Assembly (NCBI GenBank): GCA_011322755.1
Contig: DRLZ01000238.1
Coordinates: 1 to 6,358 of the forward strand
Direction: 5' to 3'
From: Crenotrichaceae bacterium
Lineage (GTDB): Bacteria > Pseudomonadota > Gammaproteobacteria > Methylococcales > DRLZ01
DNA: 6,358 nt
A model generated the notes under the pieces. The model searched no databases, was not told the origin of the DNA, and saw only the letters and a list, made by a program, of their open reading frames with translations. Of the stretch, positions 1 through 6,192 are shown piece after piece (positions within the stretch are counted from its first letter, which is position 1; each line of letters starts with the position of its first letter). A program made the translations under genes and the position numbers.

Positions 1-52
1 CTTCTATATCGCACTACGACTTAAATAACTCCACCCCCGCTTTCCTAATCGA

Positions 53-1123
53 CTACAAATCAAGACTTAATGGATTTTCAGGATCGATACCTTTTATGAA
101 CGGTATCAGGCGATGCAAATCAGTCATCTGGTAGATCTGTCCCAGCCAGTTATTAAACACTGCCTTTGCAGTATCCCGCCAGGTGTTATCCAGATATTGA
201 ATGATCTCAGATTCTGGAAATGCAGGTTGTACAGCACCGTGCTTTTTGGCTAATTGTGTCTGATTCGCATAGTTGTCCAGTAACGCGATCGCTTGCGCAG
301 AAAAATAGTTATCCGGATAAGGTGGATAATCTTCACGCAGTCCCTGAAACCAGGCGATTGTTTCACGCTTGTATTCTTTCATGAGGCTGACAACATCATA
401 TTCCGGATGTCCCTGAAAAAACACCATTCGGAACCGGTCGGGACTCACCGCAAGATGTACCCCGATCTCTTTGCTTTCAACCAGTACTCGTAGCCCTGCT
501 CTTTCAAGATCAACCCGTTCTATACTGTTAAAGCGTGAATGGATAACATCAAAACGGGTATTGATATTGGAAACTAATGGATGTGATCGATCAACGACAT
601 AATGTGGAAAGACTCCCCAGGTTTTGTGTTGATGGTGGGTACGCACAATACCATAGCAATACTGTATCAATGCATGGCTCGCCAGGCATGAGCAGAGGAT
701 TGAGGTGACATTGTTTTTTGCCCATTCAAAGACTTCTGACAACGGCTTCCAGAATACCTCATCCTGTAAATGTGCATGGGTTACATTAGCACCACTGACG
801 ATCAGTCCATCCAGTCCTTGCTGTTTGATCTCATCAAATGTTTCGTAATATCTTTCGATATGGGTTTGAGCTTCGCTGCCACGTTCAATCCCGTCAATGG
901 TAAACAAATGGATATGAAACTGGGCAATCTGGTTACAACCACCAACCAGACGTAAGAACTGGCGTTCGGTTGCTTCCAGAGCCGCATCCGGCATCATGTT
1001 GAGTAACCCAATATGAAGTTCGCGAATATCCTGATGAAGCGCATAATCCTGCTCCAGAATGCGATGACCTTCAAGCCGAAGGCGATCGAACGTTGGTAAA
1101 TCGGTATGTGCTACCAGTGGCAT
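53..1123 (-). CDS. metA: Homoserine O-acyltransferase, MetA family (probably O-succinyltransferase)
   Basis: MetA transfers an acyl group from succinyl-CoA or acetyl-CoA to the homoserine hydroxyl, the first committed step of methionine synthesis, in the cytoplasm. The 356-residue product aligns with E. coli MetA as I recall it. The nucleophile Cys146 lies in SCLASHA (E. coli Cys142), and His239 and Glu241 lie in GHPEYD (E. coli His235 and Glu237). Arg253 matches E. coli Arg249, all at a constant offset of four. The protein is about 47 residues longer than the E. coli enzyme. It has an insertion around residues 275-312 and a longer C-terminus, and a two-residue insertion in PDAALEATERQ replaces the E. 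coli Lys46-Lys47 pair. Residue Thr115 sits at the acyl-donor position (E. coli Gly111). The start is an ATG preceded by a purine-rich AAGAGA. The gene lies 52 bases after the NTPase stop, so it may be read through from upstream; a CATAAT at 1141-1146 is only a weak promoter candidate. I see no SAM riboswitch or MetJ box. The family call is firm and the acyl donor is not. Confidence 0.93.
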   Translation of the reverse strand: MPLVAHTDLPTFDRLRLEGHRILEQDYALHQDIRELHIGLLNMMPDAALEATERQFLRLVGGCNQIAQFHIHLFTIDGIERGSEAQTHIERYYETFDEIKQQGLDGLIVSGANVTHAHLQDEVFWKPLSEVFEWAKNNVTSILCSCLASHALIQYCYGIVRTHHQHKTWGVFPHYVVDRSHPLVSNINTRFDVIHSRFNSIERVDLERAGLRVLVESKEIGVHLAVSPDRFRMVFFQGHPEYDVVSLMKEYKRETIAWFQGLREDYPPYPDNYFSAQAIALLDNYANQTQLAKKHGAVQPAFPESEIIQYLDNTWRDTAKAVFNNWLGQIYQMTDLHRLIPFIKGIDPENPLSLDL

Positions 1124-1175
1124 AGGTTTCTCTTGAAATGATTATGTTAAAGGTGAATCGGTGAGGATTACGGGA

Positions 1176-2027
1176 TCATGACCTGTTTTTTCTAGCAATT
1201 GCTTCGGCAATCAGATCCATTAAATCTGTTTCACTCTGGACTTGCATTGCTTGATCAGAATGAATGGTATAGCCATATTGGTCAATGATTGCCTGATAAC
1301 GCGGTAGACGGGCATGAAACAGATACGGAAACACCCAGCTTACAAATTGATCTGGCGGTATTTCATCCGCGCTCTGATAGCCGTATTCAGACATGTATTT
1401 TGACAGTTGTTGATCCAGAAACTGTTCTCTGTAGTAAAGTGGCTTTGGATCATTACGGGCACGTTCAATCAGCATTTCTTCCTGTTCCGGGCTGGCTTTG
1501 ATATACACAATGACTGTATTCTCTGCCAACTGTTCAATCGTCTTGTCATCATCCAGTTCACAGATACTTCCGCCTGCATCATTTAAAAAATGCCGATACC
1601 CGTAAATTTCTTCTGCTTTATGGATAAAAGCTGGAACATCGCGCATTGCTTTTATTTCAGCTTCACGGTGGAGCATTTGACGACGTTTAAACTCATTCAG
1701 TGATAAACCACCTTGTGCCGGATTGCCTATTTTGCCTAAAAATGTTGCGATGGGCGCCAGATTGTCAACGGTGATGTTACTGCAAATGTATATCGAGTCA
1801 GATAACAATAAATCACGCAGGAAAGGCACTTCCATCGCTTGTTTCTTGATATTGTCAAGAATCGGTTCTTCCAGATATTTTGTGCCAATCCGGTAATCAC
1901 CGGAATAATGAAACCATTGATCAGTTGGCAGTTTTGAGGAAAGTGTTGTTTTCCCAACACCAGACATCCCTAGCAAGGTAATGCGTTTCGAGTCCCAATC
2001 GAGAAATTGTTGAGGGGTCATGTCCAT
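1176..2027 (-). CDS. P-loop NTPase/kinase-like protein of an uncharacterised conserved family
   Basis: This is a 283-residue soluble protein with a Walker A loop, GMSGVGKTT, at residues 20-28, near the N-terminus as in small-molecule and nucleotide kinases. A striking block follows at 40-49 (HYSGDYRIGT), where Asp44 could serve as a catalytic or metal-binding residue. Further conserved-looking blocks are GGLSLNEF (106-113), a charged helix RRQMLHREAEI (115-125), IYGYRHFLNDAGGSICELDD (141-160), a buried strand VIVYIKAS (172-179) and FPYLFHARLPRYQAII (233-248). I recognise the pattern from proteins usually annotated only as 'ATPase', and the substrate is unknown. A longer reading from a GTG at 2051 adds eight residues but has no ribosome binding site. 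The ATG at 2025-2027 has GGAG ten bases upstream, so I chose it. There is no signal peptide or membrane segment. The gene sits between the pentapeptide-protein gene and metA on the same strand, which suggests an operon but does not reveal the substrate. Confidence 0.82.
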   Translation of the reverse strand: MDMTPQQFLDWDSKRITLLGMSGVGKTTLSSKLPTDQWFHYSGDYRIGTKYLEEPILDNIKKQAMEVPFLRDLLLSDSIYICSNITVDNLAPIATFLGKIGNPAQGGLSLNEFKRRQMLHREAEIKAMRDVPAFIHKAEEIYGYRHFLNDAGGSICELDDDKTIEQLAENTVIVYIKASPEQEEMLIERARNDPKPLYYREQFLDQQLSKYMSEYGYQSADEIPPDQFVSWVFPYLFHARLPRYQAIIDQYGYTIHSDQAMQVQSETDLMDLIAEAIARKNRS

Positions 2028-2037
2028 TATTTGGCTG

Positions 2038-2041
2038 CTCC
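2038..2041 (-). promoter_or_regulatory. Ribosome binding site deciding the NTPase start
   Basis: GGAG on the minus strand lies ten bases upstream of the ATG at 2025-2027. The upstream in-frame GTG at 2049-2051 has only AACAGACTT before it and no Shine-Dalgarno match. This favours the shorter 283-residue protein. Confidence 0.5.
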
Positions 2042-2075
2042 AACGATTCACAAGTCTGTTTATTCAGCAAGCAAA

Positions 2076-2843
2076 TCAATTTGCAACTGCTGTGGGCAGA
2101 CTTAAACCCTGCACAGATTTCAGTCCGGTCACTTTATCAAGATTGATATTACTGATTATCGCCGAATCAAATTGAGCTTCCTTTATATTTGCTTCAGTTA
2201 ATTTTGTCCCTGTTAGCATTGCTTCATTGAACTTGACCCCAATCAGTGTTGCCCTGTGCAGGTTTGTATTTTTTAATACCGCATTGGACAAATCTGCAAA
2301 ACGCATCATCGCATGATTCATGTCACTATCAGATAAGTCAACACCTCTCATTTTTGCGTTAATCAAGCTCACCCGCATTTGACCCATGGGCTGGTTTTTC
2401 ATATCCACTCCCCAGTTTGCATGACTGATATCTGCATTATTCAGATTCGCATTATCCAGTGTTGCGATAATACGACTGCCACTCAAATCGGCATGTGATA
2501 AATTGGCACCTCCCATATGCACGCCAAAAATACTGACATTTTTTAATATCGCATGCGATAGGTTTATCCCTGTCATTACCGTTAAATCAAGATTGGTATT
2601 TGACAGATTGGAATAACTCAAATTAGCCTTTTTGAGTGTCGCACCCCACAAATCAGCTTTGCGTAAATCCAGATTCGACAAATCCACACCGGATAAATCC
2701 TTTCTGCGCAAATCGACAGGACGCTCAACACTTGCCCCGGCAAGCAGTTTCACAACCTGTTCCCTGCTAAGATCAGAGGCATTGAGCGGCGACAATGTCA
2801 TCAGAAGCAAACTCAAAACTGGAAAAATAGATGCATCATTCAT
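2076..2843 (-). CDS. Exported pentapeptide-repeat protein
   Basis: This 255-residue protein is probably periplasmic. A hydrophobic segment at residues 5-20 followed by PLNA looks like a signal peptide cleaved near Ala22-Ser23. A short helical stretch (SREQVVKLLAGA) leads into A(D/N)LXX repeats from about residue 43 to 238. Counting central Leu/Met/Phe/Ile residues every five positions gives about 37 pentapeptides, or roughly nine coils of a right-handed quadrilateral beta-helix. The register slips once near residues 125-129 and breaks at 145-159, around NQPMGQMR. Such proteins are scaffolds or binding surfaces and no enzymatic motif is visible. The ATG at 2841-2843 has GGAGA nine bases upstream. 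An in-frame ATG at 2892-2894 would add 17 residues and has only a poor AGG. With the chosen start the signal peptide has no Lys or Arg before its hydrophobic core, which is odd; the longer form would supply Arg and Lys. It is first in the leftward gene group. Confidence 0.88.
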   Translation of the reverse strand: MNDASIFPVLSLLLMTLSPLNASDLSREQVVKLLAGASVERPVDLRRKDLSGVDLSNLDLRKADLWGATLKKANLSYSNLSNTNLDLTVMTGINLSHAILKNVSIFGVHMGGANLSHADLSGSRIIATLDNANLNNADISHANWGVDMKNQPMGQMRVSLINAKMRGVDLSDSDMNHAMMRFADLSNAVLKNTNLHRATLIGVKFNEAMLTGTKLTEANIKEAQFDSAIISNINLDKVTGLKSVQGLSLPTAVAN

Positions 2844-2852
2844 CTTGATCGT

Positions 2853-2857
2853 TCTCC
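2853..2857 (-). promoter_or_regulatory. Ribosome binding site deciding the pentapeptide-protein start
   Basis: GGAGA on the minus strand is nine bases before the ATG at 2841-2843. It is a better match than the AGG preceding the upstream in-frame ATG at 2892-2894, and so supports the 255-residue protein. Confidence 0.6.
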
Positions 2858-2945
2858 ATGTACAATTAGGTGCAAATAAGTTGAGGATCAGCATGTAATA
2901 AGTGCCTACAATACTGCGTGTTAATCAGGATACGTGTGTACAGAG

Positions 2946-2963
2946 CACTGTGAGTGAACAGTG
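2946..2963. promoter_or_regulatory. Inverted repeat, candidate operator
   Basis: CACTGT and ACAGTG form a perfect six-base dyad around the spacer GAGTGA. It covers the place where a -35 element would sit for the extended -10 at 2977-2985, a common location for a repressor site. No regulator gene lies nearby and I do not recognise the site. A six-base dyad can arise by chance. Confidence 0.35.
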
Positions 2964-2985
2964 TATGAATGATTAATGGTATAGT
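2955..2985 (+). promoter_or_regulatory. Candidate sigma-70 promoter with extended -10
   Basis: TGGTATAGT at 2977-2985 is an extended -10 element (TGn followed by TATAGT, five of six matches to consensus). The -35 region is weak: TGAACA at 2955-2960 is spaced 19 bases away, and AACAGT sits at 17. An extended -10 can compensate for a poor -35. Transcription would start near 2992 and leave a leader of about 180 bases before the start codon at 3171. Confidence 0.45.
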
Positions 2986-3018
2986 AGGCAGCATTTCAAC
3001 AAAAACCTGATTGAATTC

Positions 3019-3058
3019 AATAACTCGGTAGGATCAAACCGATGTGAGTCCTGTTATT
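3019..3058 (+). other. Nested stem-loop in the predicted leader
   Basis: An outer stem AATAAC (3019-3024) pairs with GTTATT (3053-3058). Directly inside its 5' arm, TCGGT (3025-3029) pairs with ACCGA (3038-3042) around an eight-base loop. Ten unpaired bases sit on the 3' side, within which GAGTCCT can compete for the AGGA in the loop. TT follows the outer stem, too short for a standard U-tract. It may be a leader structure, a weak attenuator or chance, and it matches no riboswitch I know. Confidence 0.3.
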
Positions 3059-3157
3059 TTACAGCAATCTCATTGTTTTGCAGTGGATGTGTTTTTTGTC
3101 ATCACATGAACGAATCGGTCAGACTGTTGAATACCAACACGATAACATTAATTAATT

Positions 3158-3161
3158 GAGG
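3158..3161 (+). promoter_or_regulatory. Ribosome binding site deciding the membrane-protein start
   Basis: GAGG lies nine bases before the ATG at 3171. It falls inside the first codons of a longer reading from a TTG at 3156, so the ATG is the likely start. Confidence 0.7.
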
Positions 3162-3170
3162 TCTGAATAC

Positions 3171-3917
3171 ATGCAACCAAAACGCGCACAAACTGGAGCA
3201 CTTGCCTGGTACAGTCTGGGCTGGCAGTGGTTTATGGTCAATCCAGTCACCTGGGTTTTATTAATTGCTGTTTATTTTCTGTTTCTTTTGCTGTTCCAGC
3301 TTACCCCTGTCATTGGTCCTCTCGTTGGCGCAGTATTATTGCCTGGATTGACTGCCGGGCTGCTCATTGCTGCCAAAAAATCGTCTCAAGGAATCACCAT
3401 CAGTATCCATGACTTGTTCACAGCCTTAATGAAATCTGAAAACCGTTTTGGGTTGTTACACCTTGGAATGATCTCGCTTGCAGTCGCATTATTAAGTGGT
3501 TTTGCTATCTATTCGATTGGTGGCGACAGTTTGATGTCTGTTCTGAGTCAATCCAACCCTGCCGATCTTTCTGAAGACTCAATGGAATTAATACAAGCAC
3601 AAATGCCCACACTCATGCTGATTATGCTTAGTATGAGTGCAATTACAGCAATGTTGTTCATGTATGCTATCCCCTTAGTTACATTTGAAGGCGTTCCTGC
3701 TTTTACTGCTGTCAAAGCCAGCATCTGGACATCGATTATCAACATGCTGCCATTAACCTTGTTTGGACTACTGTATATGATTTTTGCAATGCTCGCATCG
3801 CTTCCACTCATGTTAGGCTTTCTGGTACTCATACCAGTCACTATTTGCGCTTGGTATGCCAGTTATGTTGATATATTTGGTCACAAGACTGATTCTGAAA
3901 TAACAACAATCGTATAA
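3171..3917 (+). CDS. BPSS1780-family integral membrane protein
   Basis: This is a 248-residue, strongly hydrophobic protein with about six predicted membrane helices, near residues 26-46, 48-68, 97-117, 146-168, 190-208 and 209-230. The N-terminal block GWQWFMVNPVTWVLL followed by TPVIGPLVGAVLLPGLTAGL is the signature I associate with the BPSS1780 family of beta- and gammaproteobacteria, whose function is unknown. A polar loop with acidic residues (about 128-145, PADLSEDSMELIQ) separates helices 3 and 4. The short N-terminus carries Lys4 and Arg5, and the C-terminus is polar. No catalytic motif is visible, so no role beyond an inner-membrane location is claimed. A TTG at 3156 would add five residues, but the GAGG at 3158-3161 supports the ATG. 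The gene stands alone behind a long leader. The next gene is 122 bases downstream with a stem-loop between, so co-transcription is uncertain. Confidence 0.85.
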   Translation: MQPKRAQTGALAWYSLGWQWFMVNPVTWVLLIAVYFLFLLLFQLTPVIGPLVGAVLLPGLTAGLLIAAKKSSQGITISIHDLFTALMKSENRFGLLHLGMISLAVALLSGFAIYSIGGDSLMSVLSQSNPADLSEDSMELIQAQMPTLMLIMLSMSAITAMLFMYAIPLVTFEGVPAFTAVKASIWTSIINMLPLTLFGLLYMIFAMLASLPLMLGFLVLIPVTICAWYASYVDIFGHKTDSEITTIV

Positions 3918-3935
3918 AACTATCAAGCTCAGTAT

Positions 3936-3959
3936 CAGTGGATCTGTAGATTTCCACTG
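3936..3959. other. Stem-loop after the BPSS1780-family gene, weak terminator candidate
   Basis: CAGTGGA (3936-3942) and TCCACTG (3953-3959) form a perfect seven-base stem around a ten-base loop, 19 bases after the stop codon. No T-run follows on either strand (the next bases are GACAGCAGG), so it is a poor intrinsic terminator. It could stabilise the upstream mRNA 3' end, or slow polymerase ahead of the acyltransferase gene. Confidence 0.35.
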
Positions 3960-4039
3960 GACAGCAGGATAATTCACACATTCGTAACAATGCATACGAC
4001 ATAAGCACGCATGATTCCATAAACCTGACACTGTCTACC

Positions 4040-5173
4040 TTGTCCAGAAAAAAAACAACATTTTTTCCTGCCTTGCACAGCTTGCGTGGTTTTGCAGCAT
4101 TGTGGGTCATGATCTTCCATGTAAAAGGGCAAACTGGGATTCCTTTCATTCGCATTGGTTTTGACGATTATTTCCTCAATGTGTCTTTATTTGCATCGTA
4201 TGGTTATCTCGGCGTGCAATTGTTTTTTATTCTTTCAGCCTTTCTGCTTGGCTTGCATTATTTCCAGGCTGACAGAAATCACTGGAGTTACCGCAGTTAT
4301 ATAACCAAACGCATCGCCCGCATTTACCCCGCCTATCTGGCACAGCTCGCTGTGCTGGTTGTCTTCAGTGGCTGGCTTGGAATCAATCGTTCATTTGGCT
4401 GGAACGAACTGGTCTCTCATTTATTCATGTATTTCAACCTGCCACCAAATCATATGCAGCAATTCAACGGTGTGTGGTGGACATTACCAGTCGAGTTTGG
4501 CTTTTACATTATTCTTCCGCTCATGGCCGGGTTACTACTGCATGTCAACTGGTTGTGGATGTATGTGGTCTGTCTATTCTTTACCCTGACGTATCGATGG
4601 TATATCTACCAGGAGAATAGCGAATCTATCAATCGACTGATTTCCCTTATCGATCTGTTGCCGGGTGAATTAACTATTTTTGCAAGCGGTCTCATCTGTG
4701 CGTGGTATTACTACAATTATCGTAAAACCAACACGCCTGTTTTTGCAGGAATCATCAGCTCGCTAATGATTGTCATGTTATGGATTAATTACCACCTGTC
4801 GCATCTATCCGTTTATTTCAAAGGTTCGTGGTTACTCTATTACTGGGAAACTATTAACGCGGTTTTCTTTACCTTGTTTATCTATTTCCTGGCCATGCTC
4901 AAACAGAACAAACAATACTGGATCACCCACCCTGCCTTGTTATGGCTTGGAGAGATCAGTTATGGTATCTATTTATGGCACTGGCCAGTACTGCTGTTTT
5001 TGTTTCCTTTCATGAAACAGGAATTTAAAGGCATGCCACTGTATTGGTATACGCTGGGCAGTACCTTTTGTATCACCATTCTGTGTGCCGCAATCAGTTA
5101 TTATCTGATTGAGAAACCGGGGATTCGCTACGGCCGCCATCTTGCGGCTAAAATACAGACATCAACTGTTTAA
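4040..5173 (+). CDS. Acyltransferase-3 (OafA/YrhL-type) membrane O-acyltransferase
   Basis: This 377-residue polytopic inner-membrane protein of the acyltransferase 3 family (PF03838-unrelated, AT3 type) would transfer acetyl or another acyl group to sugars of LPS, exopolysaccharide or peptidoglycan. The exact substrate cannot be read. Hallmarks appear in order. ALHSLRGFAALWV with Arg16 is at the N-terminus, followed by the expected catalytic His27 in IFHV. YLGVQLFFILSAFLL (56-70) is the family's usual GVxLFFxLSGF block with Ala67 for Gly. KRIARIYPAY (90-99), WWTLPVEFGFY (146-156), SYGIYLWHWPV (307-317) and a final IEKP (357-360) follow. About ten hydrophobic segments span the length. There is no fused SGNH domain, so this is the stand-alone form. 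The start is a TTG with no clear Shine-Dalgarno. The frame is open back to a stop at 3947-3949 but contains no ATG or GTG, and the first internal ATG would remove Arg16. The neighbours are not glycan synthesis genes. Confidence 0.9.
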   Translation: MSRKKTTFFPALHSLRGFAALWVMIFHVKGQTGIPFIRIGFDDYFLNVSLFASYGYLGVQLFFILSAFLLGLHYFQADRNHWSYRSYITKRIARIYPAYLAQLAVLVVFSGWLGINRSFGWNELVSHLFMYFNLPPNHMQQFNGVWWTLPVEFGFYIILPLMAGLLLHVNWLWMYVVCLFFTLTYRWYIYQENSESINRLISLIDLLPGELTIFASGLICAWYYYNYRKTNTPVFAGIISSLMIVMLWINYHLSHLSVYFKGSWLLYYWETINAVFFTLFIYFLAMLKQNKQYWITHPALLWLGEISYGIYLWHWPVLLFLFPFMKQEFKGMPLYWYTLGSTFCITILCAAISYYLIEKPGIRYGRHLAAKIQTSTV

Positions 5174-5268
5174 TCAAGATCATTTTGAGAAGCAACCAGA
5201 CAACCAACTGAGAAAACATTCATCTCAAATGTCCGGGCTCTGTCTGTTGGTATCCATTTAATACACAC
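5174..5268. other. Convergent intergenic gap
   Basis: These 95 bases lie between the convergent acyltransferase and kinase genes, where a bidirectional terminator is expected. Only loose pairings are visible: TTTGAGA (5184-5190) with TCTCAAA (5223-5229) across a 32-base loop, and GTTGGT near 5239 with ACCAAC near 5204. Neither has a compact GC stem plus U-tract. I see no gene here. Confidence 0.4.
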
Positions 5269-6159
5269 TTAAACAGAGTGCAGCAAGTCGTCCATCAAAG
5301 CGCTCGCCTGACCAGCATAGCTGCTTCCAAACAGGTTGAAATGATTTAAAATGTGGTAGAGAAGATACAGCTTTTTGCGTACGGCATAACCTTCATCCAG
5401 TTGCAGTGTGTTTTGATAAGCTGCGAAAAAACCTGATCCAAATCCACCAAACAGCTCAGTCATTGCAATATCGGCCTCCCTGTCTCCATAGTAGCAAGCT
5501 GGATCAAAAATAACCGGCTGTCCTGAATCATCCATTGCGTAATTTCCGCCCCACAAATCACCATGTAACAGTGAAGGTTTCGGTTGATAAGCGGAAAAAA
5601 ACAAGGCCAGCTTATCAAGCAGGCGTTCACCTTTTTCCACTAACTGCCGGTTAGCGCCATTTTCTGTAGCAAGTTGTAGCTGAAATCCCAATCGTTGGGT
5701 TAGCAGGAATTTAACCCAGTCATTACTTTTCCCGTTTGGTTGAGGCGTGGAACCAATAAAGTTGTTTTTCTGCCAGCCATAATAAGGTTGTTCGACTGCA
5801 TGCAACTGTGCCAGCTTTTCCCCCAACAGCCGGTCTGAGGCAGTATTAGCAGAATGCAGAACCAGCCATTCCAGCACCAAAAAAGAGTTTGAAGCCGTTT
5901 GACCAGAACAAATGACGGCTGGAATGCGCAGCTCACTGGTTTCTGCGAGTTCATGCAAACCCGTTGCTTCAGTTTCAAACATAATCAGTCGCTCAACAGT
6001 ATTCAGTTTGACAAACAATGTCTGGGTGTCAGTTCCAGCTTGATAACAGTTATTAATACTGCCTCCACCAACGCTGGTCAGTTTCGATATAGTAAAATCC
6101 GTACCCACTGAATCACGAATTGCATTTTCAATACGTTTCCAATTTGCTGATAGTTTCAT
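5269..6159 (-). CDS. Fructosamine/ketosamine kinase family protein (YniA-like)
   Basis: This 296-residue cytoplasmic kinase has the protein-kinase-like fold of the fructosamine-3-kinase family (PF03881). Members phosphorylate ketosamines on glycated proteins or small amines, which makes the sugar adduct unstable and reverses glycation. The order of motifs is complete. The glycine-rich loop VGGGSINNCYQ is at 30-40, and Lys51 in FVKLN is the ATP-binding lysine. Glu64 in FETEATGL is its likely partner, and the hinge LEWL is at 96-99. WVKFLLTQRLGFQLQ spans 148-162, and the catalytic loop LLHGDLWGGN is at 197-206 with Asp201 as base. The metal-binding Asp219 is in FDPACYYGDREAD, and ELFGGFGSGFFAAY closes the core at 235-248. 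The length matches the family. The ATG start has no strong ribosome binding site, but the N-terminus (NWKRIENAI) fits the family pattern and no better start exists. The gene is convergent with the acyltransferase gene and has its own 5' region with an inverted repeat. Confidence 0.93.
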   Translation of the reverse strand: MKLSANWKRIENAIRDSVGTDFTISKLTSVGGGSINNCYQAGTDTQTLFVKLNTVERLIMFETEATGLHELAETSELRIPAVICSGQTASNSFLVLEWLVLHSANTASDRLLGEKLAQLHAVEQPYYGWQKNNFIGSTPQPNGKSNDWVKFLLTQRLGFQLQLATENGANRQLVEKGERLLDKLALFFSAYQPKPSLLHGDLWGGNYAMDDSGQPVIFDPACYYGDREADIAMTELFGGFGSGFFAAYQNTLQLDEGYAVRKKLYLLYHILNHFNLFGSSYAGQASALMDDLLHSV

Positions 6160-6178
6160 CTGATGACTTTTATTAGAA

Positions 6179-6192
6179 CGCTGATTTCAGCG
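6179..6192. repeat. Inverted repeat in the 5' region of the kinase gene
   Basis: CGCTGA and TCAGCG flank a two-base centre, 20-33 bases upstream of the kinase start codon. As RNA it would form a small hairpin with a four-base loop and four or more pairs. As DNA it is operator-like. There is no U-tract suitable for a leftward terminator of an upstream gene (TTCTAATAAAAG follows). Confidence 0.4.

Larger units (their letters stand above)
2844..3170. other. Divergent intergenic region (327 bases)
   Basis: This gap separates the leftward pentapeptide-protein gene from the rightward BPSS1780-family gene, so it should carry promoters for both. I can support a rightward extended -10 candidate at 2977-2985, a dyad at 2946-2963 and a nested stem-loop at 3019-3058. 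I found no convincing leftward -35/-10 pair: the best -10-like hexamers (TATCCT, TATTGT) lack a partner at proper spacing. No ORF with coding character and no tRNA-like fold is evident. Confidence 0.7.

Noticed and set aside
1..52. Short open plus-strand frame ending FYIALRLK at 26-28, a possible 3' end of a convergent gene
   Set aside because: Only eight codons are visible, too few to support a gene. No terminator hairpin is evident in these bases.
1124..1175. SAM riboswitch or MetJ operator upstream of metA
   Set aside because: The 52-base gap is too short for a SAM riboswitch, and no AGACGTCT-like repeats are present.
2632..2898. An 88-codon plus-strand ORF opposite the pentapeptide gene
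   Set aside because: Its repetitive KSxxRKS pattern is produced by reading the pentapeptide repeats antisense, so it is not independent evidence of coding.
3548..3841. A 97-codon minus-strand ORF inside the membrane-protein gene
   Set aside because: Its hydrophobic appearance is the mirror of a membrane-protein gene read antisense. The sense frame has the family signature and a good ribosome binding site.
3841..4155. A 104-codon minus-strand ORF spanning the gap between the two rightward genes
   Set aside because: It lies antisense to the acyltransferase N-terminus and the membrane-protein C-terminus, its composition is not protein-like (many Cys and mixed charged runs), and no ribosome binding site or family match is visible.
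5174..5268. Bidirectional intrinsic terminator between the convergent genes
   Set aside because: Only long-loop, AT-rich pairings are visible and none has a U-tract, so I list the gap without calling a terminator.
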